Source of the DNA: Anaerolineales bacterium
GTDB lineage: Bacteria; Chloroflexota; Anaerolineae; Anaerolineales; Villigracilaceae
Length of the DNA stretch: 64,000 nt
Direction: 5' to 3'
Assembly: GCA_015075725.1 (NCBI GenBank)
Contig: JABTTV010000001.1
Location: 4,455,223 to 4,519,222 of the forward strand
In this document: piece by piece, positions 24,539 to 32,714 of the stretch
How positions within the stretch are numbered: the stretch's first letter is position 1
Layout of the letters: every line of letters starts with the position of its first letter
Position numbers and translations under genes: made by a program
The notes under the pieces: model-generated
What the model was told of the DNA's origin: nothing
Databases searched by the model: none
What the model saw: only the letters and a program-made list of their open reading frames with translations

Positions 24539-24650
24539 GGCATGGTGACTTGCAGAGTGCGTTCAATTCGTTTGAAAAGGCAATAATCATTGGCCTGCGT
24601 TTGAGAATGCCCGTCAGCCCGATACGCAGCACAGAAAGTAAGGAACCAAA

Positions 24651-25307
24651 ATGAAAAAAAGTTCTCGTTCACTCTTAGAAGGTCCTTTGCCATATTTGGC
24701 TTTTCTCGCAGGGATCGTCACCATCAATTGGCTTCTATTCCGTTATATTTTCGATCAGAATTATTTTATTTGGTATATAACGAACGGCACGCTCATCGGC
24801 ATCATCGTTGGTTTTACCGCATCGATATGGGAAGGGCTGGATTCCCGTAATCAATTATTGTCCGCCCATCCCGGCTATTATATTCAGGGGTGTTTTGGGC
24901 TGATGGCCGCCTTTTTTGCATCGGTTGCGTTTACCGCGGAACAGGATCCGGATTATAAGACCGATCAGGCTCTGAATCGTTGGTTCAACTTCGGTTTGGA
25001 TACGATCAATGGTTTTGTCGTCATCCTTTTCATGAGCTTTGCATTGCTGGCCTGGCTGGTCGTCGTTGCGCCGTTGAATTACTTCATGACGCTTCTCACT
25101 GGAGCGATTGCGCGAAAAGAAATTCTAGGGAAATACAAGCGCGCCATAGCCATTCAGACTGACACCAGATTCATTCTTACCTCAATATCGAGGAAGGAAA
25201 AGCTGCCCGATCATGCGGTTAATATTTCACTAGCGGTAAAACCATTCGCGATCACCCAGACAATAACCGCCCTCGTTTTGTTTGTTGCCAATAAACTTCT
25301 TATCTAA
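24651..25307 (+). CDS. Membrane protein of unknown function
   Basis: The 218 residues contain about five hydrophobic segments (YLAFLAGIVTINWLLFRYIF; YITNGTLIGIIVGFTASI; GCFGLMAAFFASVAF; GFVVILFMSFALLAWLVVVAPLNYF; C-terminal TITALVLFVANKLL). I do not recognise the family. RBS TAAGGAA precedes the ATG. Its composition is more AT-rich than rex, and it may be the first gene of the cassette array. Confidence 0.6.
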   Translation: MKKSSRSLLEGPLPYLAFLAGIVTINWLLFRYIFDQNYFIWYITNGTLIGIIVGFTASIWEGLDSRNQLLSAHPGYYIQGCFGLMAAFFASVAFTAEQDPDYKTDQALNRWFNFGLDTINGFVVILFMSFALLAWLVVVAPLNYFMTLLTGAIARKEILGKYKRAIAIQTDTRFILTSISRKEKLPDHAVNISLAVKPFAITQTITALVLFVANKLLI

Positions 25308-25424
25308 TGATGCAATGTTTCGCTTTACTGGGTGCGCCGATGGACTCAGAGAGAAGATGTAATCCGTCGCGCATTGGCTAATGAGGTTTTAGGATAATGG
25401 TAATAAAGGAGAGAGATCAGAAGT

Positions 25425-26120
25425 ATGGGAAAAAGTAAATCTTCTGTGAACCTTGCAGCGGTCATCCTGCCAGCTGCCATTACCGCCATGGCGGGCATCA
25501 TTGGCGCCTACTTCAGTTATTCCGCGGGCGTCTCTGCGGTCCGCATTCCCCTTGCGGCAACTCAAACTGCGGAAGCGGCTTCGAGCCCGAATTATCCGCC
25601 AGTTGCTTCAGCGGTTGGAGGAGAATCCGGGACATCCGGAATACCTATTGCGATCGACTCGGCTTCAGCATGGCAGTTTACGGGCGTCACTGCCGCAGCG
25701 GGAGACATCATAAGTATCGAGGTAGTGGGAGGAAAATGGACACCATACAGGATACCTTTCCCTGAAGATGTGCGGAGCGGAATCCCGGAGGATTTGGAAA
25801 ATAAATTGTCCTCTGAAATCTACATGAACGGATACCCCGAAACGGCGGGCAGTGGTGATGTGAATGCCTGCGAGCCGGAAGACCTGTGCCCGATGCTGGG
25901 TTACAGTGTGGGCGGATTGGTCGCGCGCATAGGATCATTTAATTACTTTATTGGCAACAAATGTACATTCAGGGTTGCCGACGCGGGGCAGATCTTTTTA
26001 CAGATCAACGATGTCATTGACGAGCCATCTTATAATTTTGGTGTTTTGGCGATCGAAATCGATTTTCCAAACGACATCAACCCCGTTATTTCTGAAGGCT
26101 GTGGGATACCGACACCATAA
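25425..26120 (+). CDS. Secreted or membrane-anchored protein of unknown function
   Basis: The 231 residues start with an uncleaved-anchor-like helix (VNLAAVILPAAITAMAGIIGAYFSYSAG), followed by an extracytoplasmic beta-rich domain with ITVAAGDIISIEVVGGKW-type turns and a CEPEDLC motif. The ending FLQINDVIDEPSYNFGVLAIEI recalls the galactose-binding-like folds found in lectins such as LecA-type proteins, but this is weak. RBS AAAGGAGAG. It precedes the first clear recombination site (26171-26255). Confidence 0.55.
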   Translation: MGKSKSSVNLAAVILPAAITAMAGIIGAYFSYSAGVSAVRIPLAATQTAEAASSPNYPPVASAVGGESGTSGIPIAIDSASAWQFTGVTAAAGDIISIEVVGGKWTPYRIPFPEDVRSGIPEDLENKLSSEIYMNGYPETAGSGDVNACEPEDLCPMLGYSVGGLVARIGSFNYFIGNKCTFRVADAGQIFLQINDVIDEPSYNFGVLAIEIDFPNDINPVISEGCGIPTP

Positions 26121-26170
26121 AACCAAAAGGGTTCCCAAGATGGTGGAAGATCAGTCCGCATGATGAGATT

Positions 26171-26255
26171 GCCGAGACACAGCGCAGGTATCCCACTCGC
26201 GGAGTTTACCCTGAGCCCGTCGAAGGGCTCGAGGACGAGACGCAAACCGTTGGGC
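26171..26255 (+). repeat. attC-like site a
   Basis: The right box is GTTGGGC (26249-26255) and an inner box GACGC is at 26239-26243. The left box is degenerate (GCCGAGA at 26171-26177), but the ACAGCG that follows it is shared with sites b, c and e. The core contains CTGAGCCCGTCGAAGGGCTC, a self-complementary stretch. The same core recurs at 28459-28546 and, in part, at 34219-34260. Confidence 0.6.
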
Positions 26256-26294
26256 GCTGATAGCTTCTCACCATTATTGCAAAGGAGATGTACG

Positions 26295-27044
26295 GTGTAC
26301 AAGAAAAAATATGGTGTTCTGATCATTCATGGTCTAACGGCGAGCCCTGATACCGTCCGCGAAATTGAGCCTTCAGTAAAACAATTAGGAGTGCCCTATC
26401 GAATGCCCACCTTGCGAGGTCATGGCGCACGCTCTCCCGAAGCGCTGCGGGGCGTCACCTGGCATGAATGGTTATCGGATGCTGAATGTGCCCTCCAAGA
26501 TCTACTGACGGAATCTGAGAAAGTCATTGTGATTGGACACAGTATGGGTGGATTGGTGGCATTAAACTTGGCTGCCGACAGCCAAGGCGAAATCGAAAGT
26601 CTTATTCTTGTCGCCGCGGCGGTTCAACCAGCATCACCACTCGCTCCAGGTCAGCCATTGCATTTCCTCTCCCCTGTGGTTGGCAAATTGCTCAAGAAGT
26701 GGGATTTTCCTCCAGTCTATGCCGACTCCGCTCTCGCCTCTGGCAATCCCAATTATCTCTGGGCTCCAATGGATGCCGTTCTCTCCTTTCTGGATTTCAC
26801 TGGAACGACTCGTACTCGATTGTCGCACATACAACCCCCGACCCTTATTCTACAAAGCCGCAACGATTCCTTGGTCGCACCAGTCAGTGCGAATATTATC
26901 TACAATGGTATCTCAACACCAACAGAACAAAAGGAGATTGTCTGGTTTGAGAAAACCAACCATGAAATGTTCCGCGACTGTGAACGGGAAGCTGTGGTTG
27001 ATGTAATCATAAAGTACATCAAGCAACGGATCGGAGCGGAATAG
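26295..27044 (+). CDS. Alpha/beta hydrolase (monoacylglycerol lipase / Est30-like carboxylesterase), cassette gene
   Basis: The GTG at 26295 is preferred, with RBS AAAGGAGA at 26281-26288; the frame is open further upstream only because it crosses the recombination site. The 249-residue product has GVLIIHGLTASP (oxyanion region), the nucleophile elbow GHSMGG, an acid in LILQSRNDSLVAP and a catalytic His in KTNHEMFRD. It resembles small carboxylesterases that hydrolyse short acyl esters. It is the first clear gene of the cassette array, flanked by sites a and b. Confidence 0.82.
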   Translation: MYKKKYGVLIIHGLTASPDTVREIEPSVKQLGVPYRMPTLRGHGARSPEALRGVTWHEWLSDAECALQDLLTESEKVIVIGHSMGGLVALNLAADSQGEIESLILVAAAVQPASPLAPGQPLHFLSPVVGKLLKKWDFPPVYADSALASGNPNYLWAPMDAVLSFLDFTGTTRTRLSHIQPPTLILQSRNDSLVAPVSANIIYNGISTPTEQKEIVWFEKTNHEMFRDCEREAVVDVIIKYIKQRIGAE

Positions 27045-27048
27045 GTTG

Positions 27049-27352
27049 CCCCAACACAGCGTTCACCCGACGATGGGGATGGCAAGCGCCAACGCGCTCC
27101 CCCTTCGGGGACGCTGTGCTCTGGGCGATCCAGTCAAGCTGGACGAACGGTGCTTGCTGGAGGCTTGCTCGCCCGATCTGCGGCATTTTCGAGTATTTTT
27201 CTCGCTTCGAGTTTTTCTGCTCCCAAGCATTATCCACGCCCGCCCACACGCAGCTAACGCAAACTGTTGAAACTGTCGAATAGCCAGGGAAAACCCGGGT
27301 GCTTGTCCGCTTTCGCTCTCCACAGTTCGGTTTTTAGACAGTCCCGTTGGGC
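27049..27352 (+). repeat. attC-like site b (about 300 bp)
   Basis: The left box CCCCAAC (27049-27055) is followed by ACAGCG; the right box is GTTGGGC (27346-27352). The first half shares GGGCGATCCAGTCAAGCTGG (about 27122-27141) with site c. The last 75 bp share the GCTTGTCCGCTTTCGC...GACAGT segment with sites d-g. It starts 5 nt after the stop codon of the preceding gene. Apart from this site, 27045-27406 holds no gene that I can support. Confidence 0.7.
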
Positions 27353-27406
27353 GGTTGAGAACTAACACAGATGAAGCCTCGCAACAGTTCAAGAAGGAGT
27401 GAAAAC

Positions 27407-28201
27407 ATGACTAGGATGACCAACCAAAGCGCTTTCGTTATCAAGCCCATGTCTTTCTGGAAAGCACTACTCTATTTTGGACTGTCTGCACTTCTCTTTC
27501 GAATCTCCCTCTACAATGGCACGCCAGCCCTAATGCGCTTGGGGCTAACTCCATTCAAAGCCAATATAGTTTCCTTCACTCTACCACTGGCAATCTTGTT
27601 TGCTCTCGCATTTGGTTTTTACAAACGCGATGGTTATCCACTTTCATGGAGCAATATTAAGACACGCTTCCGATTGCTCCCAATGACGGGAAAAGATTGG
27701 CTTTGGGCAATCGGAGGGTTGGTCGTGACCTTTTTGAGCATTGGAATGGTGTCATTTACCGCGCAGTTGCTGATTGCAGCCCTTCCTGCCATCGCTCCGC
27801 CAGATTTCTTTACCCCTTGGCAAACACCTGGCGTACCTATTAGCGCAGTCGTATTCGCTGATTTTATCGGATCCCCACTGAAAGGTAATTGGGGGGTAGT
27901 CATCCTTTTATTCATCCAGTTGTTCTTTAATATTTTTGGTGAAGAATTATGGTGGCGTGGATATATCTTGCCACGCCAAGAAAAGGCGCACGGTAAATGG
28001 GCTTGGCTGGTAAATGGTCTGTTGTGGCTACTATGGCATGTCGCTTTTTACCCCTGGCAAATATTGGCTTTATTGCCTATTTGTCTTGCCCTTCCATATA
28101 TAGCGCAACGACAGCAGAACACGTGGGTCGCAATTATTATTCACTTACAGAACGGAATATTCCAGTTCATTATCTTGGCAATGGTTCTTGGTCTCGCATG
28201 A
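27407..28201 (+). CDS. CPBP (CAAX-like) intramembrane protease, cassette gene
   Basis: The ATG at 27407 has the RBS AAGGAG at 27394-27399 and is preferred over the one at 27371. The 264 residues hold about seven membrane segments with the Abi/CPBP motifs: FFNIFGEELWWRGYILPRQ (EExxxR) and LLWLLWHVAFYPW (FxxxH-type). Family members cleave membrane proteins or peptides, and some protect against bacteriocins. It is a single-gene cassette between sites b and c. Confidence 0.85.
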   Translation: MTRMTNQSAFVIKPMSFWKALLYFGLSALLFRISLYNGTPALMRLGLTPFKANIVSFTLPLAILFALAFGFYKRDGYPLSWSNIKTRFRLLPMTGKDWLWAIGGLVVTFLSIGMVSFTAQLLIAALPAIAPPDFFTPWQTPGVPISAVVFADFIGSPLKGNWGVVILLFIQLFFNIFGEELWWRGYILPRQEKAHGKWAWLVNGLLWLLWHVAFYPWQILALLPICLALPYIAQRQQNTWVAIIIHLQNGIFQFIILAMVLGLA

Positions 28202-28241
28202 AACATTTGCAGACAAACAATGCAAGCAACTTGCAAGCACC

Positions 28242-28546
28242 ACCCAACACAGCATGCACTTGACTGGTGGGATTGTCAAGCGCCAATGCGCTTTGACTGG
28301 GCGATCCAGTCAAGCTGGACGAACGGTGCTCGCTGGAGGCTCGCTCGCCCGATCTGCGCACATCCCAGGCAGTTTCCTACGCCTTGTCATTTTCCCTGGA
28401 CTGTCCGTCCAGGACAGGCTGGTTGGACAGCTTCGCCGTCCCCGCCCTGGTTGTCGAGGTTGCCGAGACACAGCGCAGGTATCCCACTCGCGGAGTTTAC
28501 CCTGAGCCCGTCGAAGGGCTCGGGGACGAGACGCAAACCGTTCGGC
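28242..28546 (+). repeat. attC-like site c (about 305 bp)
   Basis: The left box ACCCAAC (28242-28248) is followed by ACAGC; the right box is GTTCGGC (28540-28546), with inner GACGC at 28530-28534. The 5' half matches site b (GGGCGATCCAGTCAAGC...) and the 3' 90 bp match site a almost base for base, so it is a mosaic of two site types. Nothing else is seen between 28202 and 28585. Confidence 0.68.
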
Positions 28547-28585
28547 GGCTCCGAATGTGTGAGAAAGATTTGTTGAGAAATATCC

Positions 28586-29080
28586 ATGAAGATAATTGAA
28601 GTCCAAACTCCCGCTGAGATGGAACAAATCAATGAACTATTTCGCGAGTATTATAAATTCCTGGCGCGTGAGCATGGATTGGATATTTCCTACCAAGGCA
28701 TTGAAGATGAACTCGCCAACCTACCTGGAAAATATGCAACACCAAAAGGCAGATTGATATTAGCAATCGAAGCAAATCACGCTGTTGGATGTGCAGCCTT
28801 GCGTCCCATTGATGAACAGATTTGTGAATTGAAACGCATGTATGTCTTACCGCAATATCGAGAGCAGGGTGTGGGAAGAACGCTTGCACAGACACTCATC
28901 GAAGATGCTCGGCAAATTGGTTATCACCTTATGCGATTGGACACAGGTAACTTTCTAACATCAGCGATAAAATTATACGAATCTTTAGGCTTCAAACAAA
29001 TAGAGCCTTATAGCGAAGTACCAGAAGAAATACATAAGATAGCAATCTTCATGGAGTTGGATTTGGGAAGTAGTCATTAA
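28586..29080 (+). CDS. GNAT-family N-acetyltransferase, cassette gene
   Basis: The 164-residue protein has the GNAT acetyl-CoA-binding segment LKRMYVLPQYREQGVGRTLAQTLIEDA (about 90-117) and the C-terminal SAIKLYESLGFKQIEPY. It would acetylate an amine substrate; the substrate is unknown. GNAT enzymes are common integron-cassette cargo. It is flanked by sites c and d, with the stop codon 9 nt before the left box of d. Confidence 0.88.
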   Translation: MKIIEVQTPAEMEQINELFREYYKFLAREHGLDISYQGIEDELANLPGKYATPKGRLILAIEANHAVGCAALRPIDEQICELKRMYVLPQYREQGVGRTLAQTLIEDARQIGYHLMRLDTGNFLTSAIKLYESLGFKQIEPYSEVPEEIHKIAIFMELDLGSSH

Positions 29081-29089
29081 TAAAAAGCC

Positions 29090-29392
29090 GCCCAACAAAG
29101 CGTCCACAGATGAAGTGGGAAGTCAAGGGTACCGCGAAAAGAAAGTAGATCAGGGTGTAAGGGAGCGAAAAAACAGCAATCCACCTTCACGCTGCGCTCC
29201 AAACGCAAAGTGGATGTACAATGGTGTTTGTTCGCCCTGGTCCACAATATCGGCAAGATCCATACCTTTGGGGCGCGGATATAAGCCCTTTTTGAGCCCG
29301 GTCACCCCGTTCCACCGCGATCCGCGGGAAAAACCCGGGCGCTTGTCCGCTTTTGCCCTCCCCAATTCGGTTTTTCGACAGTCTCGTTGGCA
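29090..29392 (+). repeat. attC-like site d (about 303 bp) with transposase relic
   Basis: The left box GCCCAAC (29090-29096) is followed by AAAGCGTCC; the right box is GTTGGCA (29386-29392). From about 29201 to the end it is nearly identical to sites e-g. The first 110 bp are different from those sites. Confidence 0.72.
29201..29284 (+). pseudogene. Relic of a transposase C-terminus (copy 1, shortest)
   Basis: Frame ending at TAA 29284 reads KRKVDVQ.WCLFALVHNIGK-type sequence ending HTFGARI. It resembles the tail of DDE transposases (aromatic-rich helix followed by HN-GK). The catalytic domain is absent. The family is uncertain. Confidence 0.45.
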
Positions 29393-29471
29393 CGCCCCGT
29401 CCAAAATAAGCACTTGAAAAATCCAGCAAAAAGGTGTATCTTTGTTGTAGAAACAGACAGGAGATAACCTT

Positions 29472-29714
29472 ATGCTCACAAAAGTTCAGAAATGGGGCAA
29501 CAGCCTTGCCCTCCGAATACCTAAAGCCTTTGCGGTTGACGCTCAATTAGAAAATGATTCTTTCGTAGAAATAAGCATCGTAAAAGGCAAGATTATTGTT
29601 ACGCCAGTTCCAGCGCCGAGCTGGACGCTTGAAGAATTACTTGCAGGTATCACGAAAGACAATCTCCACAATGAAATAGATACGGGTTCTGCCGTAGGAA
29701 ATGAAGTTTGGTGA
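29472..29714 (+). CDS. mazE: AbrB/MazE-family antitoxin, cassette gene
   Basis: The 80-residue protein is a swapped-hairpin AbrB-type DNA-binding antitoxin: MLTKVQKWGNSLALRIPKAFAVDAQLENDSFVEI is the standard MazE N-terminus. The C-terminal acidic tail (WTLEELLAGITKDNLHNEID) would bind MazF. RBS ACAGGAGAT precedes the ATG. Its stop overlaps the toxin start as GTGA. The pair forms one two-gene cassette between sites d and e. Confidence 0.88.
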   Translation: MLTKVQKWGNSLALRIPKAFAVDAQLENDSFVEISIVKGKIIVTPVPAPSWTLEELLAGITKDNLHNEIDTGSAVGNEVW

Positions 29715-30070
29715 AAACTATGGCATATATTCCTGATAGCGGCGACATCGTTTGGATTATGTTCAATCCACAAGCAGGACATGAACAGGCAGGTCATAGA
29801 CCAGCGTTGGTTTTGTCCCCAAAGGCATATAACGGTAAAGTTGGATTAGCGATACTTTGTCCAATAACAAGCCAGGTAAAAGGCTATCCGTTTGAAGTTT
29901 TGATACCTGAAGGATTAGAAGTAAAAGGCGCAATTCTATCTGACCAAGTAAAAAGTCTTGATTGGAAGGCAAGGAAAGCGGAATTTGCGTGTAAATTGCC
30001 GTCTGAAAAATATCATGAAGTCGTGAAGAAATTAAGCACTTTGATTCGCGAGCAACTTCAAAATATGTAA
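29711..30070 (+). CDS. mazF: MazF/PemK-family mRNA endoribonuclease toxin, cassette gene
   Basis: I place the start at the GTG at 29711, which overlaps the antitoxin stop by 4 nt; the ATG at 29720 is an alternative. The protein (119 residues) has the MazF fold signatures: YIPDSGDIVWIMFNPQAGHEQAGHRPALVLSP, LAILCPIT and GAILSDQVKSLDWKARKAEF. The RPALV arginine and the CPIT segment contribute to the active site of the family. The family cleaves mRNA at short motifs when the antitoxin is lost. Such pairs are thought to stabilise cassette arrays. Confidence 0.88.
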   Translation: MKTMAYIPDSGDIVWIMFNPQAGHEQAGHRPALVLSPKAYNGKVGLAILCPITSQVKGYPFEVLIPEGLEVKGAILSDQVKSLDWKARKAEFACKLPSEKYHEVVKKLSTLIREQLQNM

Positions 30071-30092
30071 TCGAGTCTTGCATAACAAAAGC

Positions 30093-30416
30093 GCCCAACA
30101 CAGCGTCCTCAGAAACCGTCTCATCTTAAGCGTCCCTGAGCTCATCCTGCGGGGCGCTGTCCCTTGAAGAACCACACTCCTCTTCAACTTACAGCCCTAA
30201 AACCATCGATATCTTGCAGACGGTCAAACGCAAAGTGGATGTACAATGGTGTTTGTTCGCCCTGGTCCACAATATCGGCAAGATCCATACCTTTGGGGCG
30301 CGGATATAAGCCTTTTTTGAGCCGGGTCACCCCGTTCCACCGCGATCCGCGGGAAAACCCGGGCGCTTGTCCGCTTTCGCCCTCCCCAGTTCGGTTTTTC
30401 GACAGTCTCGTTGGGC
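30093..30416 (+). repeat. attC-like site e (about 324 bp) with transposase relic
   Basis: The left box GCCCAAC (30093-30099) and right box GTTGGGC (30410-30416) are perfect reverse complements. ACAGCGTCC follows the left box, and TCGACAGTCTC precedes the right box. It is nearly identical to sites f and g along its whole length. 30071-30464 contains no other gene. Confidence 0.78.
30199..30309 (+). pseudogene. Relic of a transposase C-terminus (copy 2)
   Basis: A 36-codon open stretch ends at TAA 30309 and contains KRKVDVQWCLFALVHNIGK. It is the same as the relics in sites f and g apart from single substitutions, and lacks everything upstream of the C-terminal tail. Confidence 0.45.
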
Positions 30417-30464
30417 AGTTCCTTGCATAACAAAGTAAAATTCGGTGGAGAAAAAATATAGCAC

Positions 30465-31190
30465 ATGGCAGCAAAGAGAAAAGAAAAACAAGGTTGCTTA
30501 AGCATCTTATTCCCTTTCCTGGGACGCAAAACAACTAAAACCGTTTTTACAGCCAGTTCATATAAAGCGACTGATGAACCTGCCCCAATAATTGAATCAA
30601 ATATTCCCGAAACACTTCCCTATCGTGTTCGCGATGATTTTCTTTCGCCCGCTGAATTTTCGTTTTATAAAATCCTTGTTTCTCTTGGTGGCACACGGTT
30701 AACAATTCAGTCAAAAGTAAGGTTGGCAGATGTTTTCTTTGTGGCTCGTCCAAATGAAAACATGACATATTTCAGCAGAATCGCTCAAAAGCATTTGGAT
30801 TTTCTTATTTGTGATTCTGTCACAATGAAGCCATTGTTAGGTATTGAATTAGACGATTCCAGCCACAAGCAAGACAACAGGCAGGAACGCGATGATTTTG
30901 TTGATAGAGTCTTTGAAGTTGCAGGCTTGCCATTATTGCGTTTGCCCGTTCAGCGAGAGTACAATACAAAAGAAATTGCATCTAAAATCGCACCGCTTTT
31001 GAAGGATAAAATTAGCCCTTCGAGTTCGCAATCTGAAATTAACAAGCAAGAGAATGGAAATCCACTTTGCCCTAAATGCGGCATCCCAATGTTGTTACGA
31101 ACCGTAGCGCAGGGCGAACACAAAGGAAAACAATTTTATGGTTGCAAAAATTATCCTCGTTGTCGAGAAATGAAACCTGTTTCAACATAG
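30465..31190 (+). CDS. DUF2726 nuclease-like protein with topoisomerase-type zinc ribbon, cassette gene
   Basis: The 241 residues contain a DUF2726 domain (about 52-180) with a PD-(D/E)xK-like core: HLDFLICD (D112), then PLLGIELDDSSHK (E128, D130, K135). A C-terminal zinc ribbon follows (C202, C205, C227, C233; YGCKNYPRCR), as in topoisomerase I tails and some restriction-like enzymes. The fold suggests nucleic-acid binding and possible cleavage. It is a single-gene cassette between sites e and f, AT-rich relative to the flanking chromosome. A defence role is possible but not shown. Confidence 0.78.
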   Translation: MAAKRKEKQGCLSILFPFLGRKTTKTVFTASSYKATDEPAPIIESNIPETLPYRVRDDFLSPAEFSFYKILVSLGGTRLTIQSKVRLADVFFVARPNENMTYFSRIAQKHLDFLICDSVTMKPLLGIELDDSSHKQDNRQERDDFVDRVFEVAGLPLLRLPVQREYNTKEIASKIAPLLKDKISPSSSQSEINKQENGNPLCPKCGIPMLLRTVAQGEHKGKQFYGCKNYPRCREMKPVST

Positions 31191-31213
31191 GTGAGTCTTG
31201 CAATCCAAAAGCG

Positions 31214-31538
31214 TGCCAACAAAGCGTCCTCAGAAACCGTCTCATCTCAAGCGTCCCTGAGCTCATCCTGCGGGGCGCTGTCCCTTGAAGCACCACGCTC
31301 CTCTTCAACTTACAGCCCTAAAACCATCGATATCTTGCAGACGATCAAACGTAAAGTGGATGTACAATGGTGTTTGTTCGCCCTGGTCCACAATATCGGC
31401 AAGATCCATACCTTTGGGGCGCGGATATAAGCCTTTTTTGAGCCGGGTCACCCCGTTCCTCCGCGATCCGCAGGAAAAACCCGGGCGCTTGTCCGCTTTC
31501 GCCCGCCCCAGTTCGGTTTTTCGACAGTTTCGTTAGCT
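31214..31538 (+). repeat. attC-like site f (about 325 bp) with transposase relic
   Basis: The left box TGCCAAC (31214-31220) is followed by AAAGCGTCC; the right box is GTTAGCT (31532-31538). The interior is nearly identical to sites e and g. 31191-31569 holds no other gene. Confidence 0.77.
31320..31430 (+). pseudogene. Relic of a transposase C-terminus (copy 3)
   Basis: The frame ends at TAA 31430 and reads KTIDILQTIKRKVDVQ then WCLFALVHNIGKIHTFG. It is the best-preserved copy. Upstream sequence in the same frame does not look like a transposase. Confidence 0.45.
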
Positions 31539-31569
31539 GGTTTCATCAGTTCAAAATTGAGGATTAAAT

Positions 31570-32697
31570 ATGCCATACCACATTTTCGTCAGCCATACAG
31601 GGAACGATAAAATAATTGCCGAAGAATTAACCCGTGTCATAAATAATGCCTTTGAAGGGGATATTCAACTTTACTTAGCGTTTCAAGAGATCGGCGGAGG
31701 AGATGAATGGAAAAAGTCAATTAGAGACAACCTTCAAAAGTGTGATGCTCTCATTTGTTTAGTAACACCTGAATACGCACGTAAACCCTGGCTTTTTATT
31801 GAATGGAGCGCATTTTGGCTTGCTGATAAAAAATACTATATCTTACTTACTGATGACGTAAAAGTTTCTGACCTAGTGCATCCAATGCAAGACCGACAAG
31901 CAACCAACATAACAGATGATGTAAGTGTGCGCATGTTTTTCCGTTCGTTAGCGTCAGACAGCAAACATGCCGCTATTCCATATCCCCAAGTTAAGACATT
32001 CGTCGAATCAGTCAAAGACGCTATTTTTATCCGCGACAAAGAAAAAATGGATAAAAGTTATGGCAAATACAAAGACAGTTTAGACGAACTTCCAGAAGAT
32101 GATAATGAAAAAAGGTCTATTGCTGAGTATTTTTATAACCGAGACGATTTTGATACTTACGAAAAAATAGTTTCCAAAATCAGGGATGAGTCTGTCAAGT
32201 CATCAATGGTTATCCGTCTCATTAAGCAAGGTGATTTAAGTAGAGGCGTACAAATATCTGAGAAAATTCTTGGCGCTGATAAAATTCTTGACATTGTTCT
32301 AAACTTGATAGACTTGCAACACCACGATTCTCGCCAAGTAAGAGACTTGGTGGATAACATTTCGACTAAAAATCAATCTGAACTTAGAAAGATTGCAGTT
32401 TACTTACTGAACAGAGGGGAGGGAGACAGCGAATTATTCAATTACGTTCTTGAAGACTTAACTAACATGGCAGAAGTACGAAAAATTGCCAGTAATGTTA
32501 TCGCAGATGGTCAGCAAAAATCCGAAGTTTTCAACTCACTTTTTGAAAAAATTCGATTAAGTAATCAGCGAGAGGCAGAAAAAGTAATGGTCGAATTATG
32601 GGAGCGTGACAAAGAACTGTTTTTGGAAATTCTTAAGAAAGGTCTTATTACCAACCCTGTGATTCTAAAAAGGCTCGAAGACTTGTCCAGTAAGTAA
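31570..32697 (+). CDS. TIR-domain protein with helical C-terminal region, cassette gene
   Basis: The 375 residues begin with a TIR domain (about 1-140): MPYHIFVSHTGNDKIIAEEL, DALICLVTPEYARKPW, and E78 in FIEWSAF at the position of the catalytic Glu of NAD-cleaving TIRs. Residues 160-375 are charged and helical, with repeated 30-40 residue helical pairs (LIKQGDLSRGVQISEK; LRKIAVYLLNRGEGDSELFNYVL; VRKIASNVIADGQQKSEVFNSLF) that may act as a HEAT-like sensor or oligomerisation part. It is clearly AT-rich. Bacterial TIR proteins often kill or stall infected cells by NAD depletion, so antiphage defence is the leading hypothesis. Confidence 0.85.
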   Translation: MPYHIFVSHTGNDKIIAEELTRVINNAFEGDIQLYLAFQEIGGGDEWKKSIRDNLQKCDALICLVTPEYARKPWLFIEWSAFWLADKKYYILLTDDVKVSDLVHPMQDRQATNITDDVSVRMFFRSLASDSKHAAIPYPQVKTFVESVKDAIFIRDKEKMDKSYGKYKDSLDELPEDDNEKRSIAEYFYNRDDFDTYEKIVSKIRDESVKSSMVIRLIKQGDLSRGVQISEKILGADKILDIVLNLIDLQHHDSRQVRDLVDNISTKNQSELRKIAVYLLNRGEGDSELFNYVLEDLTNMAEVRKIASNVIADGQQKSEVFNSLFEKIRLSNQREAEKVMVELWERDKELFLEILKKGLITNPVILKRLEDLSSK

Positions 32698-32714
32698 GGT
32701 TTCCGCAAAACACC

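Noticed and set aside
26160..26294. N-terminal extension of the cassette hydrolase (and likewise 34102-34302 for the second hydrolase)
   Set aside because: The extensions are translations of recombination sites; good RBSs lie before 26295 and 34303.
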